64,000 nucleotides of DNA, taken from NCBI GenBank assembly GCA_002173095.1, contig NHBK01000014.1, forward strand, positions 62,001 through 126,000, read 5' to 3'. Source of the DNA: Hyphomonadaceae bacterium TMED5 (GTDB lineage Bacteria > Pseudomonadota > Alphaproteobacteria > Caulobacterales > Hyphomonadaceae). The notes under the pieces were generated by a model. The model worked only from the letters and a program-made list of their open reading frames with translations. It made no database searches and was not told the DNA's origin. Both the position numbers and the translations under genes were made by a program. This document shows, one piece after another, positions 8,275-18,469 of the stretch; within the stretch, counting starts at the first letter, position 1; each line of letters begins with the position of its first letter.

Positions 8275-10623
8275 TCAGAACCGGGCTGTCAGGGTAGCCT
8301 GTACAGTGCGAGGGTTCAGTGGGCGGTAGAATGCAGCGCCCGCAAAAATGAACTGCGTCTCGACGCGCTCATCAAAGATGTTGTTCACGTTGAGGCGCAG
8401 AGAGATATTTTCCGGCAGGCCGAAATCATTCGGGCCACCAATATCTACATACCCATCAAACACGGTGAAGGAATCGACGGGTGAACCTTCAGAGAAGGTC
8501 GAGAAACGCTCACCAGTGTATTTGCCGGAAAGGTTCGCCACGAACCATTCAGAAGGCTCATAGGTCACACCGCCAACGATGATCCACTCTGGGCTGTCCG
8601 CCAGCGCATAGCCTGAAGATTCCTGCTCTGTGCTGTTATAGGTGACCTGACCGTTGAAATAGAGCATGTCGTTGAAATAGTTCGGCTGGTAAACACCGGA
8701 AACTTCAACACCATAGGCCGTAACTTCGCCGCCATTGATATAGACTGTCTCAGGTTGCTGTGTGTTCGGATTGATCACACTATTTGTCAGCAGCTGATTA
8801 TCAAACGCCGTGTAGTAAATGGTCGCCGCACCGAAGAATTCCGGACGGTTGGTACGAATACCAAGTTCGAAGTTTTCTGCTTCCTCACCCTCTGGCGGAT
8901 CAGCAAGGTCAGAACCGGTATTGTCGAAAATATCGTCTGCGCCACGTGGCATGGCATAGTTCTGAGACCATGAACCGAAGATCTGATCGGTTTCATTCAG
9001 GTCATAAACTACACCAATCATCGGCATGACGTTGTCTTCGAACTCTGCCTCAATGAATTGCGGGCCATAACCCGGCGTACCGTCTGAGAAGGCATAGTCG
9101 TTAAAATCACGATAGCCATCGAGGGTGTAGTCTACGGACAGACTCTTCACCGCCACTTCCACATTCAGACGGTCATCCATGAAGCTCATCACATCAGAGA
9201 GATAAAGCTGCGTGGTTTCGCGCGTCGTCGTGTAATTCCGGCGAAAGTAAGCCACCTCATCGAAGAGCACCGCGCCGTCCTGGCTGCCGCCAACCTTGTT
9301 CAGGCGAAGCTGCGTACGGTTATAGGTCTCATCTTCGATCCAGAAGCCCGCAGACACTGTGTGGTTGGCAATACGCCATTCACCGCCAGCAACAAAGCCT
9401 TCACGATCGCCACCAACTTCAGACAGGCCATATTGGACACCACGCGGGAAAACCACGTCGAGGCCAGCTGCCTCCTGCTGCAGATAGCGGGTGAGCGTGC
9501 TATCGAAGCCATCCGGAGATACACCGAAGCCGTCTTTTTCCTCATAATAATATGTGGCGTGGACATCGATGTCTTCAGTCACATCGGTTTCAAACGTCAG
9601 ATGATAAAGAGAGTCCTGACGGATGTTGATGTGGTCGCCCATATAGCTGGTACAATTGCTGCCGATAAAGGTCGGCGAGAAATCATTGCTATCAGCAACC
9701 CCGTCACCGTTATAGTCATACGGGTAGATCAGGTCGCCATTCGTGTCGGTATATGGCTGGATACAGCCATCCGGAATGGTTTCGGAATATCCGTAGAAAT
9801 AGTCTCTCTCGAATGTATCAGCCGTATCTGACGGGTTATCGAAATCGAAGAATTCATTGGCAACATAACCTGCCGTGATGGAGGTGTTGTCGTCCCACTC
9901 ATAGACGATTTTGCCTTCAATATGCTCACGGTCGATCGTGCCACCGCCGCGCCAGAGATCAGAATCCGTCTTTGAACGACTGATATAAGCCGAAAGACCG
10001 TTCCAATTGCCCGAGTCGAGGCGAATGAAGCTACGCTCAAGGTTATCATCACCCAGCGTGTAGGAAACCATGCCCCCAAATTCATCAGCCGGGTCGGTTG
10101 TGTTGTAGGACACAATCGGACCAAGGGATGAATAGCTCGGTAGAGATACATCACCCGCGCCCGGAGACGCGACCACAGAGCCAAGGTTCTCATTATCTAC
10201 ATAACGGAAGATCGGGCTGCCACCGAACGCATCCGATCTACCCATCGGAACGCCATCCAGCACGAAACCAATCTGCTGCAGGTTAAAGGAACGCACGGTT
10301 ACTGAGTTACCAAACTCATAGAGCCCCAGTGCGCCATCTGTCTGGACGTTAAACCCTGGAAGAGATTCAAGCATTTTCAGGCCAGAAATACCTGATGGTG
10401 CAGAGAGCAGCTCTTCACGCGTTACCGCGACAGTATTCGTAGCTTCATTCAGACCGATAGCATCGTCGGTCGTAGAAATACGGCGCCCCTCAACTGTAAC
10501 AGTTGTCAGGCGGCTTTCATCATCAGGAGCTTCCTGCGCAAAGGCGGAAAAGCCCGTCATACCCAGCATAGTAGCAAGCGCTACAGTGCCGGTTGTTTTC
10601 TTTAAAAGAGATAGTCTGTTCAT
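8275..10623 (-). CDS. TonB-dependent outer-membrane receptor
   Basis: A 782-residue protein with a signal peptide ending AFAQ near residue 30, a short linker, an N-terminal plug domain (about residues 55-170; segments such as LLSAPSGISGLKMLESLPG and VLDGVPMGR) and a C-terminal 22-strand beta-barrel. It ends in the aromatic signature ARF required for outer-membrane assembly. Such receptors import siderophores, cobalamin or carbohydrates using TonB-ExbBD energy. The barrel is rich in Asp/Asn/Gly/Tyr as usual. No siderophore or sugar gene is adjacent; the divergent neighbour is a dipeptidase lipoprotein, so a peptide or oligomer ligand is possible but unproven. Confidence 0.93.
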   Translation of the reverse strand: MNRLSLLKKTTGTVALATMLGMTGFSAFAQEAPDDESRLTTVTVEGRRISTTDDAIGLNEATNTVAVTREELLSAPSGISGLKMLESLPGFNVQTDGALGLYEFGNSVTVRSFNLQQIGFVLDGVPMGRSDAFGGSPIFRYVDNENLGSVVASPGAGDVSLPSYSSLGPIVSYNTTDPADEFGGMVSYTLGDDNLERSFIRLDSGNWNGLSAYISRSKTDSDLWRGGGTIDREHIEGKIVYEWDDNTSITAGYVANEFFDFDNPSDTADTFERDYFYGYSETIPDGCIQPYTDTNGDLIYPYDYNGDGVADSNDFSPTFIGSNCTSYMGDHINIRQDSLYHLTFETDVTEDIDVHATYYYEEKDGFGVSPDGFDSTLTRYLQQEAAGLDVVFPRGVQYGLSEVGGDREGFVAGGEWRIANHTVSAGFWIEDETYNRTQLRLNKVGGSQDGAVLFDEVAYFRRNYTTTRETTQLYLSDVMSFMDDRLNVEVAVKSLSVDYTLDGYRDFNDYAFSDGTPGYGPQFIEAEFEDNVMPMIGVVYDLNETDQIFGSWSQNYAMPRGADDIFDNTGSDLADPPEGEEAENFELGIRTNRPEFFGAATIYYTAFDNQLLTNSVINPNTQQPETVYINGGEVTAYGVEVSGVYQPNYFNDMLYFNGQVTYNSTEQESSGYALADSPEWIIVGGVTYEPSEWFVANLSGKYTGERFSTFSEGSPVDSFTVFDGYVDIGGPNDFGLPENISLRLNVNNIFDERVETQFIFAGAAFYRPLNPRTVQATLTARF

Positions 10624-11024
10624 ACGATTTCCCCATGCTGAACCTAGTCAGGAAAGAAATCGTTTGCTCAAAAGTCCATGAATTCAACTAAATATCGACT
10701 AAATAATCATACACGTTAACATGTATTCAATACGTGCTCAAAATTCGAACAAACTGTTCTATATTCAGTGGTTTCTATGCTTCTCACGCGAACGTGATTT
10801 TCAGCATTCACCTGCACAATTTACGAACATACAGAATTAAAAACCAGTCATGACTTGGCTGCAATCGCATATCGCTTTCGAATTTTTCATCTACTGAATA
10901 GTTCTCCTGAAAACGAACCCCTATCTGCCCCTGAAGTCTGTTTCACAACCCTCTGGACCACTGGCCAAAGGCGTTTTAGCGTGAACGACATAGCGAGACA
11001 CGATCAGCAAAGAGGGCAGATCAC
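10624..11024. promoter_or_regulatory. Divergent promoter region between TonB receptor and dipeptidase
   Basis: A 400-base AT-rich non-coding stretch. It contains two direct copies of ACTAAATA exactly 11 bases apart (10687-10694 and 10698-10705), on the same face of the helix, followed by an imperfect dyad CACGTT...AATACGTG (about 10713-10737). These sit 60-115 bases upstream of the receptor ATG and may be regulator sites. I find no supported small gene here. A ribosome site AGAGGG precedes the dipeptidase start. Confidence 0.4.
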
Positions 11025-12302
11025 ATGGTGAATAAATCAATGCTGCGGGCGACAGGCCTGGCAACCATTCTGGCAATTGCAGCCTGCCAGACGGCGCCGG
11101 CGCAGGAAGCCGACACTCCTGAAACCGCGGCCGACTTTATGGAACACCATCAGGCGCTCACCATTCTGGATACGCACCTCGATACACCGGCCATGCTTAT
11201 TCGCCCGGGCTTTGACATTATGGAACGTCATGATGCGGCAACCGACTATTCTCAGGTCGACGTGCCGCGCATGGATGAAGGCGGCCTGGATGGCGGCTGG
11301 TGGGTGATCTACACGCCACAAGGCCCGCTCGATGAGCGCTCTTACGAACTGACCCGCGACATTGCCGTTATGCGTGCCGTCGCTGTACGCGAAATGGTCG
11401 CTGCGAACCCGGAGACCTTCGAAATTGCTGAGACCGCAGCAGATGCGCAGCGCATTGCGGACGAAGGCAAGAAGGTCGTCATGATGAGCATTGAGAACAG
11501 CTATCCGCTGGGCACTGATGTCTCGCTTCTGGAAACCTTCTACCATCTCGGCGTTCGCATGGTTGGCCCGGTACACTTCCGCAATAACCAGTTCGCAGAC
11601 AGCGGCACAGACATTGTTGAAGAATTTGGCGGCCTCTCTCCACTCGGCGAAGAACTGGTTGTCGAAGCAAACCGTCTGGGCATGGTTCTGGACGCCTCAC
11701 ACGCCAGTGACGGTGTGTTTGACGATCTTATCCGCCTGTCCGGCGCGCCAATCATCCTGTCGCACTCCGGTACGAGCGCAATTTATGACCACCCGCGGAA
11801 CATCGATGACGATCGCCTGCGCACGCTCGCAGAGCATGGCGGCGTAATTCAGATCAACGCGCTTGGCAGCTATCTGAAGCAATTCCCGGCAAATCCGGAA
11901 CGCGATGCAGCCTTCCAGGAATTGCGCACGCAGTTCAGCAATCCGGCAGATATGTCCGAAGAAGACTATGCTGAATATCTGACCGCCCGTAACGCGATTG
12001 ATGCTCAATTCCCGCCAGCTATGGCGAGCTTTGAAGACTTCATGGAGCAGCTTCTCCACGCTCTTCGCGTCATGGGACCAGAACATGTGGGTATTGGCCC
12101 GGACTGGGATGGCGGCGGCGGTGTAATCGGCCTTGAAGATGTCAGCGACTACCCGGCCATCACCTCACGCCTGCTGGCAGAGGGCTACACCTGGGAAGAT
12201 ATGGAAAACATTATGGGCGGCAACTCACTGCGTGTCCTTCAGGCCGCAGAAGACTACGCGGCTGAACTGGCCGCTGCAGAAGCAGAAGCTGCCGCCGAAT
12301 AA
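11025..12302 (+). CDS. Membrane dipeptidase, peptidase family M19, lipoprotein
   Basis: A zinc dipeptidase of the renal-dipeptidase (M19) family, probably cleaving dipeptides in the periplasm. The N-terminus is a lipoprotein signal with lipobox AIAAC (Cys about residue 21), so it is predicted to be membrane anchored. The metal-binding DTHLDTP motif (His51, Asp53), the LSHSGTSA region and the GIGPDWDGGG stretch near the end fit the family order. The length of 425 residues is normal. The C-terminus is an Ala/Glu-rich tail. Its TAA abuts the stop codon of the convergent bolA gene with no base between them. It stands alone downstream of a long regulatory gap. Confidence 0.92.
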   Translation: MVNKSMLRATGLATILAIAACQTAPAQEADTPETAADFMEHHQALTILDTHLDTPAMLIRPGFDIMERHDAATDYSQVDVPRMDEGGLDGGWWVIYTPQGPLDERSYELTRDIAVMRAVAVREMVAANPETFEIAETAADAQRIADEGKKVVMMSIENSYPLGTDVSLLETFYHLGVRMVGPVHFRNNQFADSGTDIVEEFGGLSPLGEELVVEANRLGMVLDASHASDGVFDDLIRLSGAPIILSHSGTSAIYDHPRNIDDDRLRTLAEHGGVIQINALGSYLKQFPANPERDAAFQELRTQFSNPADMSEEDYAEYLTARNAIDAQFPPAMASFEDFMEQLLHALRVMGPEHVGIGPDWDGGGGVIGLEDVSDYPAITSRLLAEGYTWEDMENIMGGNSLRVLQAAEDYAAELAAAEAEAAAE

Positions 12303-12566
12303 TCAGACGGCTTTCGTCTTCAATCTCAACGCATGGAGCCCTGAAGCAAATTCCGCTTTCAGGGCTTCATTTACTAAGCGCTGCATGTCGACGCGGGATT
12401 TTCCAGAAAATGCTGAAGACGTGATCTCAACAAAAAAATGCGACTCACCCTCTTCACTTGCGCCCGCATGACCGGCATGAAGACGCGATTCATCCACTAC
12501 TGAGAGCTCATCAGGCGAAAATTCTTCACGAAGTCGCGCCTCTATGCGATTTTGCCTGCTTGTCAA
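12303..12566 (-). CDS. bolA: BolA-family protein
   Basis: A small BolA-like protein; the family partners monothiol glutaredoxins in [2Fe-2S] handling and stress-related regulation. The conserved RIEARLREEF start helix, the VVDESRLHAGHAG segment with the conserved histidine, and the RVDMQRLVNEALKAEF helix with a following hydrophobic end are visible. I prefer a TTG start (giving MTSRQNRIEARL) with AGAGG at good distance, because it matches family length (87 residues). An ATG 15 codons upstream (12611) would overlap the start of the divergent J-domain gene. bolA beside a J-domain gene and cobS is a layout known from other alphaproteobacteria. Confidence 0.88.
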   Translation of the reverse strand: MTSRQNRIEARLREEFSPDELSVVDESRLHAGHAGASEEGESHFFVEITSSAFSGKSRVDMQRLVNEALKAEFASGLHALRLKTKAV

Positions 12567-12604
12567 TTCTTGCCTCTTTCTTCGTATAGGACCATTATCT
12601 GTCC

Positions 12605-13234
12605 ATGACATCTGCGTATGAATACCGACCGAAGTTCAAAGACATCTCTATCGGCGCCTCGAAGAAACGTCGAGGCAAGTCAGGTACGTCTGCACCTGAA
12701 CCGGAAACAGAGGTGGTAACCTGCGAACATAAAGGTTGCGATGAAACTGGTGAATTCAAGTCTCCCAAGCACGGGGGCGGTCACCATAATTTCTGCCAGC
12801 GCCATGCCGCCGAGTATAACAAGAAGTGGAACTTCTTCGACGGTATGACGGACGCAGAGGCAAAAGCCTTCTCCGCAAAGGCGGCCTATGGCCACCGCAA
12901 AACGTGGAAGTTCGGCACCGGCCCTGTCGGCGAGAAGTCGAAGCTACGCTCGGGTGACCCGCGCATGTGGGCTGCTGCTCATGGTGTCGATGAGGATGCT
13001 CTGCGCGCCTCCCGCAAAACCACGGGCCGTACGCGCCTTCAGGTGCGCGCACTTGCCGACCTCGACCTTCCAGAGGATGCAGGTCCGGCGCAGATCCGCG
13101 AACGCTATTCAGAGTATGTGAAGAAATTTCACCCCGATGCGAATGGCGGCGACCGCTCGTCTGAGCACAAACTGGCGCGCGTGATCAAAGCCTTTAAAAC
13201 CCTCAAGGCCGCAGGTCTGACCGAGGGCGGTTAA
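12605..13234 (+). CDS. DnaJ-like J-domain protein
   Basis: A 209-residue protein with a C-terminal J domain (about residues 148-205) containing the HPD tripeptide at 176-178 that stimulates DnaK. The N-terminal part has a possible zinc-binding set (Cys40, Cys45, Cys64, His67) rather than the Gly/Phe region and zinc fingers of true DnaJ. It is therefore a specialised co-chaperone with its own client. It lies divergent from bolA and directly upstream of cobS, separated from it by a terminator-like hairpin. The CobS AAA+ protein next door is a plausible client, but this is inference from position. Confidence 0.88.
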   Translation: MTSAYEYRPKFKDISIGASKKRRGKSGTSAPEPETEVVTCEHKGCDETGEFKSPKHGGGHHNFCQRHAAEYNKKWNFFDGMTDAEAKAFSAKAAYGHRKTWKFGTGPVGEKSKLRSGDPRMWAAAHGVDEDALRASRKTTGRTRLQVRALADLDLPEDAGPAQIRERYSEYVKKFHPDANGGDRSSEHKLARVIKAFKTLKAAGLTEGG

Positions 13235-13245
13235 TCGCACCCGAC

Positions 13246-13290
13246 AAGACCGCGACTTTCAGTCCGCGGTCTTTCCTTCCTATTTTTATC
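13246..13290 (+). terminator. Rho-independent terminator after the J-domain gene
   Basis: A stem of about 12 bp (AAGACCGCGACT paired with AGTCCGCGGTCTT, one bulged C, 3-base loop) starts 12 bases after the stop and is followed by a pyrimidine-rich tail ending in TATTTTT. It separates the J-domain gene from cobS. Confidence 0.7.
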
Positions 13291-13356
13291 GTTCGGAATG
13301 GACATTCCCTGTCTGCGGGCTAGAACAGCTTGGAATGTATCTGAGGAATTTTTTGC

Positions 13357-14340
13357 ATGTCTGTCATCAGCGATACGCCTGAACTTGAAACGCTCGTCCC
13401 GGACCAGAAGGTCAGCGTGCGCGACGTGTTCGGCATTGACAGCGACCTCATGGTCGACGCGTTTTCCAAGCGTACTGAGTACGTTCCAGAGCCTGACGAG
13501 AACTACCGGTTTGACCCGCAAACCACGATGGCGATCCTTGCTGGTTTCCAGCACAATCGACGCGTCATGGTTCAGGGCTATCACGGCACGGGTAAATCCA
13601 CCCATATCGAGCAAGTCGCTGCGCGCCTGAACTGGCCGCTGATCCGCGTAAACCTCGACAGCCACGTGTCCCGTATCGACCTTGTCGGCAAAGACGCGAT
13701 CGTCCTGAAAGACGGTCAGCAGGTTACTGAATTCCGTGAAGGCATTCTGCCATGGGCTCTTCAACGCCCTGTCGCGATTGTATTCGACGAGTATGACGCG
13801 GGTCGCCCGGACGTTATGTTCGTGATCCAGCGTATTCTGGAAGCGTCTGGTCGCCTGACCCTGCTCGACCAGAACCGCGTTATCGCGCCAAACCCGTTTT
13901 TCCGCCTGTTCGCGACGACCAACACAGTCGGCCTCGGCGATACGACTGGCCTCTATCACGGTACACAACAGCTGAACCAGGGCCAGATGGACCGCTGGTC
14001 CATCGTGACCACGCTGAACTATCTCGACCATGATTCAGAAGTCAGCATTGTTGGCTCTAAACTGCCGGACTTCGACAAAGATACGCTCGATAAAATGGTC
14101 CGCCTCGCAGACATGACCCGTAACGCCTTCATGAATGGCGATCTGTCTACGGTTATGAGCCCGCGTACCGTTATCACCTGGGCAGAAAACGCCTCTATCT
14201 TCGGTGATGTCGGCCAGTCTTTCCGCATGAGCTTCCTCAATAAGTGTGATGAGCTTGAGCGCCCGACAGTTGCCGAATTCTATCAGCGCTGCTTTGGCGA
14301 AGAATTGCCGGAAAGCGCCGTTATGATTCAGGTCGCTTAA
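13357..14340 (+). CDS. cobS: Cobaltochelatase-type AAA+ ATPase CobS
   Basis: The AAA+ subunit of the aerobic (CobNST) cobaltochelatase family, which powers metal insertion into hydrogenobyrinate a,c-diamide. The Walker [10 protein letters not shown] (Lys80), the Walker B in [11 protein letters not shown] and sensor residues downstream (LFATTNTVG) are intact. The length of 327 residues fits the family. The partner cobT lies 2.2 kb downstream, separated by an enoyl-CoA hydratase and an acyltransferase on opposite strands. No cobN or other cobalamin gene is in this window, so a role outside B12 synthesis cannot be excluded. Confidence 0.93.
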   Translation: MSVISDTPELETLVPDQKVSVRDVFGIDSDLMVDAFSKRTEYVPEPDENYRFDPQTTMAILAGFQHNRRVMVQGYHGTGKSTHIEQVAARLNWPLIRVNLDSHVSRIDLVGKDAIVLKDGQQVTEFREGILPWALQRPVAIVFDEYDAGRPDVMFVIQRILEASGRLTLLDQNRVIAPNPFFRLFATTNTVGLGDTTGLYHGTQQLNQGQMDRWSIVTTLNYLDHDSEVSIVGSKLPDFDKDTLDKMVRLADMTRNAFMNGDLSTVMSPRTVITWAENASIFGDVGQSFRMSFLNKCDELERPTVAEFYQRCFGEELPESAVMIQVA

Positions 14341-14472
14341 GCGACTTCGAATTGAAATTTCACGCGGCCCCGCGAAAGGGCCGCAAAAAACTGTTCAGGT
14401 CGACGTAACGTCACTGATTGTCAGCCCCAGATCACCATGGTCCACTGCCTGAAAAAAACAGGGAGAGACGCC

Positions 14473-15297
14473 ATGAGCGATACACAGACAGAGGCAAAAA
14501 CCCTCTTTTCGGTGGATGAGGCCAGCATAGCCACGCTGACACTCAACAATCCAAAAACACTGAATGCGCTAAGCCCACAAATGCTCGAAGAGCTGAACGC
14601 GCATCTGAATGATTCCGCGCTGAACCCCGATATTCGTGTGCTTGTTCTAACCGGCGCCGGGCGTGGGTTCTGTTCTGGCGCTGATCTTTCCCCGCAACCG
14701 GGCGCACGCAAGCCTGAGACACCCGAAGAACGCGGCGAACAAACACGCCAACGCATGCATAATGGCTTTAATCTGGTCGCCAAACGGCTGATCAATCTGC
14801 CCTTCCCCACGATTGCGCGGGTAAATGGCGTAGCTGCAGGCGCCGGCTATGGTCTTGCGCTTGCCGCCGACCTCACCATTGCAGCAGAAAGCGCGAAATT
14901 CTTTCTCGTCTTCACCAACCAGCTGGGCCTGGTACCGGATGTTGGGGCAAGCTGGCACGCCCCAAGGGCGCTTGGCCGGTCCAGAGCCATGGCGGCTGCA
15001 TTCTTTGGTGAGAAAATGAGTGCTGAAGACGCGGAAAAGTACGGGCTCATCTGGCAGTGCGTCGCCGATGATGCGCTGGACGATACAGTGAATGAGGTCG
15101 CGACCCGTCTTGCGAATGGTCCGACCAAAGCCTATCCGCAAGTTCGCAAACTCTTCGATATGGCGAGCACGCAGGACATTCACGCTCAACTGGATCTGGA
15201 AGCGGAAATCCAGCCAAGGCTGGCCGCAACCGAAGACTATGTTGAAGGCGTCCGCGCCTTTCTTCAGAAGCGAAAGCCCGAATTCAAAGGCCGCTAA
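14473..15297 (+). CDS. Enoyl-CoA hydratase/isomerase family protein (PaaG-like)
   Basis: A crotonase-fold enzyme acting on acyl-CoA thioesters in the cytoplasm. The oxyanion-hole segments are GRGFCSGADL and the Gly-rich VNGVAAGAGYGLALAADL. At the position of the second catalytic residue it has GLVPDVGASW; this Asp pattern is typical of PaaG-type isomerases rather than of classic hydratases with Glu there. The start is the ATG preceded by GGGAGAG (MSDTQTEAKTL); an ATG 12 codons upstream lacks a ribosome site. At 274 residues it is full length. Its stop is one base from that of the convergent acyltransferase gene. The exact substrate is unknown. Confidence 0.88.
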   Translation: MSDTQTEAKTLFSVDEASIATLTLNNPKTLNALSPQMLEELNAHLNDSALNPDIRVLVLTGAGRGFCSGADLSPQPGARKPETPEERGEQTRQRMHNGFNLVAKRLINLPFPTIARVNGVAAGAGYGLALAADLTIAAESAKFFLVFTNQLGLVPDVGASWHAPRALGRSRAMAAAFFGEKMSAEDAEKYGLIWQCVADDALDDTVNEVATRLANGPTKAYPQVRKLFDMASTQDIHAQLDLEAEIQPRLAATEDYVEGVRAFLQKRKPEFKGR

Positions 15298-15298
15298 A

Positions 15299-16345
15299 CT
15301 AGCCAGATTGCCGGCGATACCAGTTCGATCTGGCAAGGAATGGCTTTTCTACAAAGTTCCAGCAGAAAACCGCAATGATAAAGGTGGCGATCACTGCAAT
15401 CGCCGCCGCACCAAAAGGCGTAACCTGAAAAAGACCCAGCGCGATGACCAATTGGATGATCGGGAAATGGGCGCTGTAAATGCCGTAAGAGAAATCCCCA
15501 AATCTGGCAGCATTCAGTTCCGGCCCCGGTGAGAAGGCAATTCCACCGATTAGCGCCGCCCAGCCTGCTGCGCATAGTGGCTCACCATATGGCAGGAAGG
15601 ATGCCGAAGTCAGCGTCAGCCCGGCCAGACTAAACATCCACCATTTCTCACGCATGAGCGCGCGAAATTCCCACATGAAAATTCCGGCGACGAAAAAGCT
15701 CATCTGACCCGGCAGTTGGCGGGATAGCTGAATAAGAAGTCCGGAATTCTGTTCCGCCCCGATATGGCCAAACCCAGCGCGCCAGACTTCTGCTGCGATA
15801 TAAATCAGCACTAACAATGCGAATTTAAACCGGCCGAACAGTCCCATCATCCAGACAAGGATCGGCACGGCGATATAGAACATGACCTCAATTTTGATCG
15901 TCCAGAGCGCGCCATTCACTTCGGAAAACCGATTGCCCTCAAAAACGCCGGGAAGATCCGGGTGGAGGAAGTTCAGGAATACCAGATTAGCGAGTAGATA
16001 CTTGCCGACCGCGCCAAGATCAGCACGCGCTTCGGGCGCAAATATCAGCGCAGCAATCGCGCAGGCGATTACGATCGCCGAATAGACGGGATAAAGCCGA
16101 CGCACACGCTTAGCCGCATACTGACCAACAGAGCGGCTGCGCAGCCATGAGGCGTAAACCAGCCCGCCCGACAGAATGAAAAAGCCGCGAATGCTCAACT
16201 CGGCAAATATGCCAGACATCTGCTGATAAGGCCTGGACCCAGGCAGATCAGACAACATGAAAATATGGGCCACCATCACGGCGATCGCGAACACCAGACG
16301 CATCGTATCAAAGCGATTGCTCCGTGCCTGATCTGAAGATGACAT
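15299..16345 (-). CDS. Acyltransferase 3 family membrane protein (OafA/YrhL type)
   Basis: An integral membrane acyltransferase with about ten transmembrane segments, of the family that O-acetylates surface glycans or lipids. The N-terminal RFDTMRLVFAIAVMVAHIF segment includes the early His of the first membrane helix typical of the family. The later RGFFILSGGLVYASWLRSRS stretch, with a conserved Ser-Gly and Arg, also fits. The start MSSSDQ was chosen over an ATG nine codons upstream. It is inserted between cobS and cobT on the opposite strand. Its target may be the surface polysaccharide made elsewhere; nothing adjacent specifies it. Confidence 0.87.
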   Translation of the reverse strand: MSSSDQARSNRFDTMRLVFAIAVMVAHIFMLSDLPGSRPYQQMSGIFAELSIRGFFILSGGLVYASWLRSRSVGQYAAKRVRRLYPVYSAIVIACAIAALIFAPEARADLGAVGKYLLANLVFLNFLHPDLPGVFEGNRFSEVNGALWTIKIEVMFYIAVPILVWMMGLFGRFKFALLVLIYIAAEVWRAGFGHIGAEQNSGLLIQLSRQLPGQMSFFVAGIFMWEFRALMREKWWMFSLAGLTLTSASFLPYGEPLCAAGWAALIGGIAFSPGPELNAARFGDFSYGIYSAHFPIIQLVIALGLFQVTPFGAAAIAVIATFIIAVFCWNFVEKPFLARSNWYRRQSG

Positions 16346-16513
16346 GCCCACTCCGATACAAAATCCCGGCATCTATCTGTATAGGGCTAAACGTCCGCAA
16401 CAAGCCCTGAAACGCATTTGAATCAGCGGATTGCCTCTTCAGGAGACGAGAAATTCCACTCGTCTCGAAACTTGTCCTTCGCAACACGTTTCAACATGTC
16501 TATATCTCCAAGA

Positions 16514-18469
16514 ATGGCCAAGAAAGAAACGCAAGCAGACGAGCTCTTCAAAGAAGCTCTGGGCATCACCACCAAGGCGATGAGCGCGACCGACGAAGTC
16601 GAAGTCAGCTTTTCACCCGATGGCACCGCCCAGCAAGGCAAGAAGATCGTCCTCAGAACACCGCCAAAGACAATCGATCCGGCGGTGGCTGCGCGTATTC
16701 GCGGCGAAGCCGATGCCGCAGCCCTGCATCTGGCGCACCATGATGCTGCCAAACACCTTCGCAATGCGCCGAAATCACCTGAAGCGCGCGCCGTTTTTGA
16801 GGCTGCTGAGCGCGCACGCGTGGAATCCATTGGTGCCGCGCACATGGCCGGTGTTGCCGCCAATCTGGATGCCACCCTTGTAGACCGCTGCGAAAAGCAG
16901 GGCCTGTCTAAGCTTTCCAGCCGGGAAATGGCCCCGCTCTCTGACGCTGTGGAATTCATCCTGCGCGAAAAGCTGACCGGCCGCGACCTGCCACCCGTCG
17001 CGAAATTCATCGCCGACCTGTATCGCCAGGACATTGAAAATGCACTTGGCGACCGCCTCACCGGCCTGACTGAGAATATGGACGATCAGAATGCGTTTGC
17101 CCGCATTGTGAAAGATCTGATCCGCGACCTCACGGAGGGCGAAATTCAGGACGGCGAAGAGATGGAAGACGCCGAGGAAGAAAGTACAGAAGACGACGAC
17201 GCCAAAGCACAACAGGGCGAAGAAGACACTGAAGATTCTTCTGAAACCATGGGCTCTTCAATGGAAGAGATCGACTCTTCCGACATGGATTCTGACCAGG
17301 AAGAAGATTCCAATGTCACCATGGAAGCCGATGTCGATATGGAAGCTGGTGAAGAGCCAGAAGATGTCGAAGATGGCTCCCAGCCTATGCGTCCGAACTT
17401 CCAGTCCAGCGATGCGCGAAACGAGCTTCGCTATAAAGTCTTCACCAATGCGCATGATGAGGTCGTTCAGGCCGATACACTTTGCGACCCGGAAGAACTC
17501 ACGCGCCTGCGGTCTTATCTGGACCAGCAGCTTTCAGGCCTTCAGGGCGCAGTGTCTCGCCTCGCCAACAAGCTGCAACGCCGGCTTATGGCGCAGCAGA
17601 ACCGTTCATGGACGTTCGACCTTGAAGAAGGTGTGCTCGATACAGCCCGCCTGACGCGCGTCATTACCGACCCCACCTCGCCGCTCTCCTTTAAACAGGA
17701 AGACGATTCCAATTTCCGGGATACGGTCGTGACGCTGCTCATGGATAATTCCGGCTCCATGCGGGGCCGTCCTATCATGGTGGCCGCCCTATGTGCCGAT
17801 ATTCTCGCGCGCACACTGGAACGGTGCGGCGTCAAAACAGAAATTCTCGGCTTTACGACGCGCGCCTGGAAGGGCGGGCTGTCACGTGAGGACTGGGTTC
17901 AGTCGGGCAAACCCGCAGCGCCGGGTCGCCTGAACGACCTTCGTCACATCGTCTATAAGCCTGCAGATAACCCATGGCGCCGGTCACGCCGAAATCTCGG
18001 CCTGATGATGCGCGAAGGCCTTCTGAAAGAGAATATCGACGGCGAAGCGCTGATCTGGGCACATGAGCGCCTGCTAGCGCGGCCTGAACAACGCCGCATT
18101 CTGATGGTGATTTCTGACGGCGCGCCCGTGGACGATTCCACATTGTCGGTAAATGTCGGCAATTATCTGGAACGACACCTGCGTGAAGTGATCGATTATA
18201 TCGAGAACAAATCCGACGTTGAATTGATCGCCATCGGCATCGGGCATGATGTGACGCGCTATTACAAACGCGCTGTCACCATTGTTGATGCGGAACAACT
18301 TGGCGGCGCAATGACCGAACAATTAGCATCTCTGTTTGATGAAGACGGTAAACCGGGCGCTTCTGATAAAGTGTCTAAGAAAAGTCGTGATGACGGACTA
18401 GGCGTCGCATCCATTAGCGTTACAAAACGTGCGGATGTGAAGGAGCTTTCCCGTGCGCTCAAAACTTAG
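16514..18469 (+). CDS. cobT: Cobaltochelatase-type subunit CobT (VWA domain)
   Basis: Partner of CobS in the CobNST-type metal chelatase. It has a helical N-terminal CobT domain (about residues 1-220), a long highly acidic Glu/Asp linker (about 220-300) and a C-terminal von Willebrand A domain with the MIDAS motif DNSGSMRG. The start is uncertain: I use [10 protein letters not shown], but an ATG six codons earlier (16496) is equally lacking a ribosome site. The length of about 650 residues fits the family. The phytase-like esterase gene overlaps its last 17 bases. cobS is upstream but interrupted by two unrelated genes. Confidence 0.92.
   Translation: MAKKETQADELFKEALGITTKAMSATDEVEVSFSPDGTAQQGKKIVLRTPPKTIDPAVAARIRGEADAAALHLAHHDAAKHLRNAPKSPEARAVFEAAERARVESIGAAHMAGVAANLDATLVDRCEKQGLSKLSSREMAPLSDAVEFILREKLTGRDLPPVAKFIADLYRQDIENALGDRLTGLTENMDDQNAFARIVKDLIRDLTEGEIQDGEEMEDAEEESTEDDDAKAQQGEEDTEDSSETMGSSMEEIDSSDMDSDQEEDSNVTMEADVDMEAGEEPEDVEDGSQPMRPNFQSSDARNELRYKVFTNAHDEVVQADTLCDPEELTRLRSYLDQQLSGLQGAVSRLANKLQRRLMAQQNRSWTFDLEEGVLDTARLTRVITDPTSPLSFKQEDDSNFRDTVVTLLMDNSGSMRGRPIMVAALCADILARTLERCGVKTEILGFTTRAWKGGLSREDWVQSGKPAAPGRLNDLRHIVYKPADNPWRRSRRNLGLMMREGLLKENIDGEALIWAHERLLARPEQRRILMVISDGAPVDDSTLSVNVGNYLERHLREVIDYIENKSDVELIAIGIGHDVTRYYKRAVTIVDAEQLGGAMTEQLASLFDEDGKPGASDKVSKKSRDDGLGVASISVTKRADVKELSRALKT

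Noticed and set aside
13231-14031. Open frame of 266 codons antisense to cobS
   Set aside because: An antisense shadow of a conserved AAA+ gene, arising from codon bias.
14364-14384. GCGGCCC...GGGCCGC hairpin after cobS
   Set aside because: It is followed by A residues, not T, on the plus strand and there is no gene for it on the minus strand, so I do not call it a terminator.
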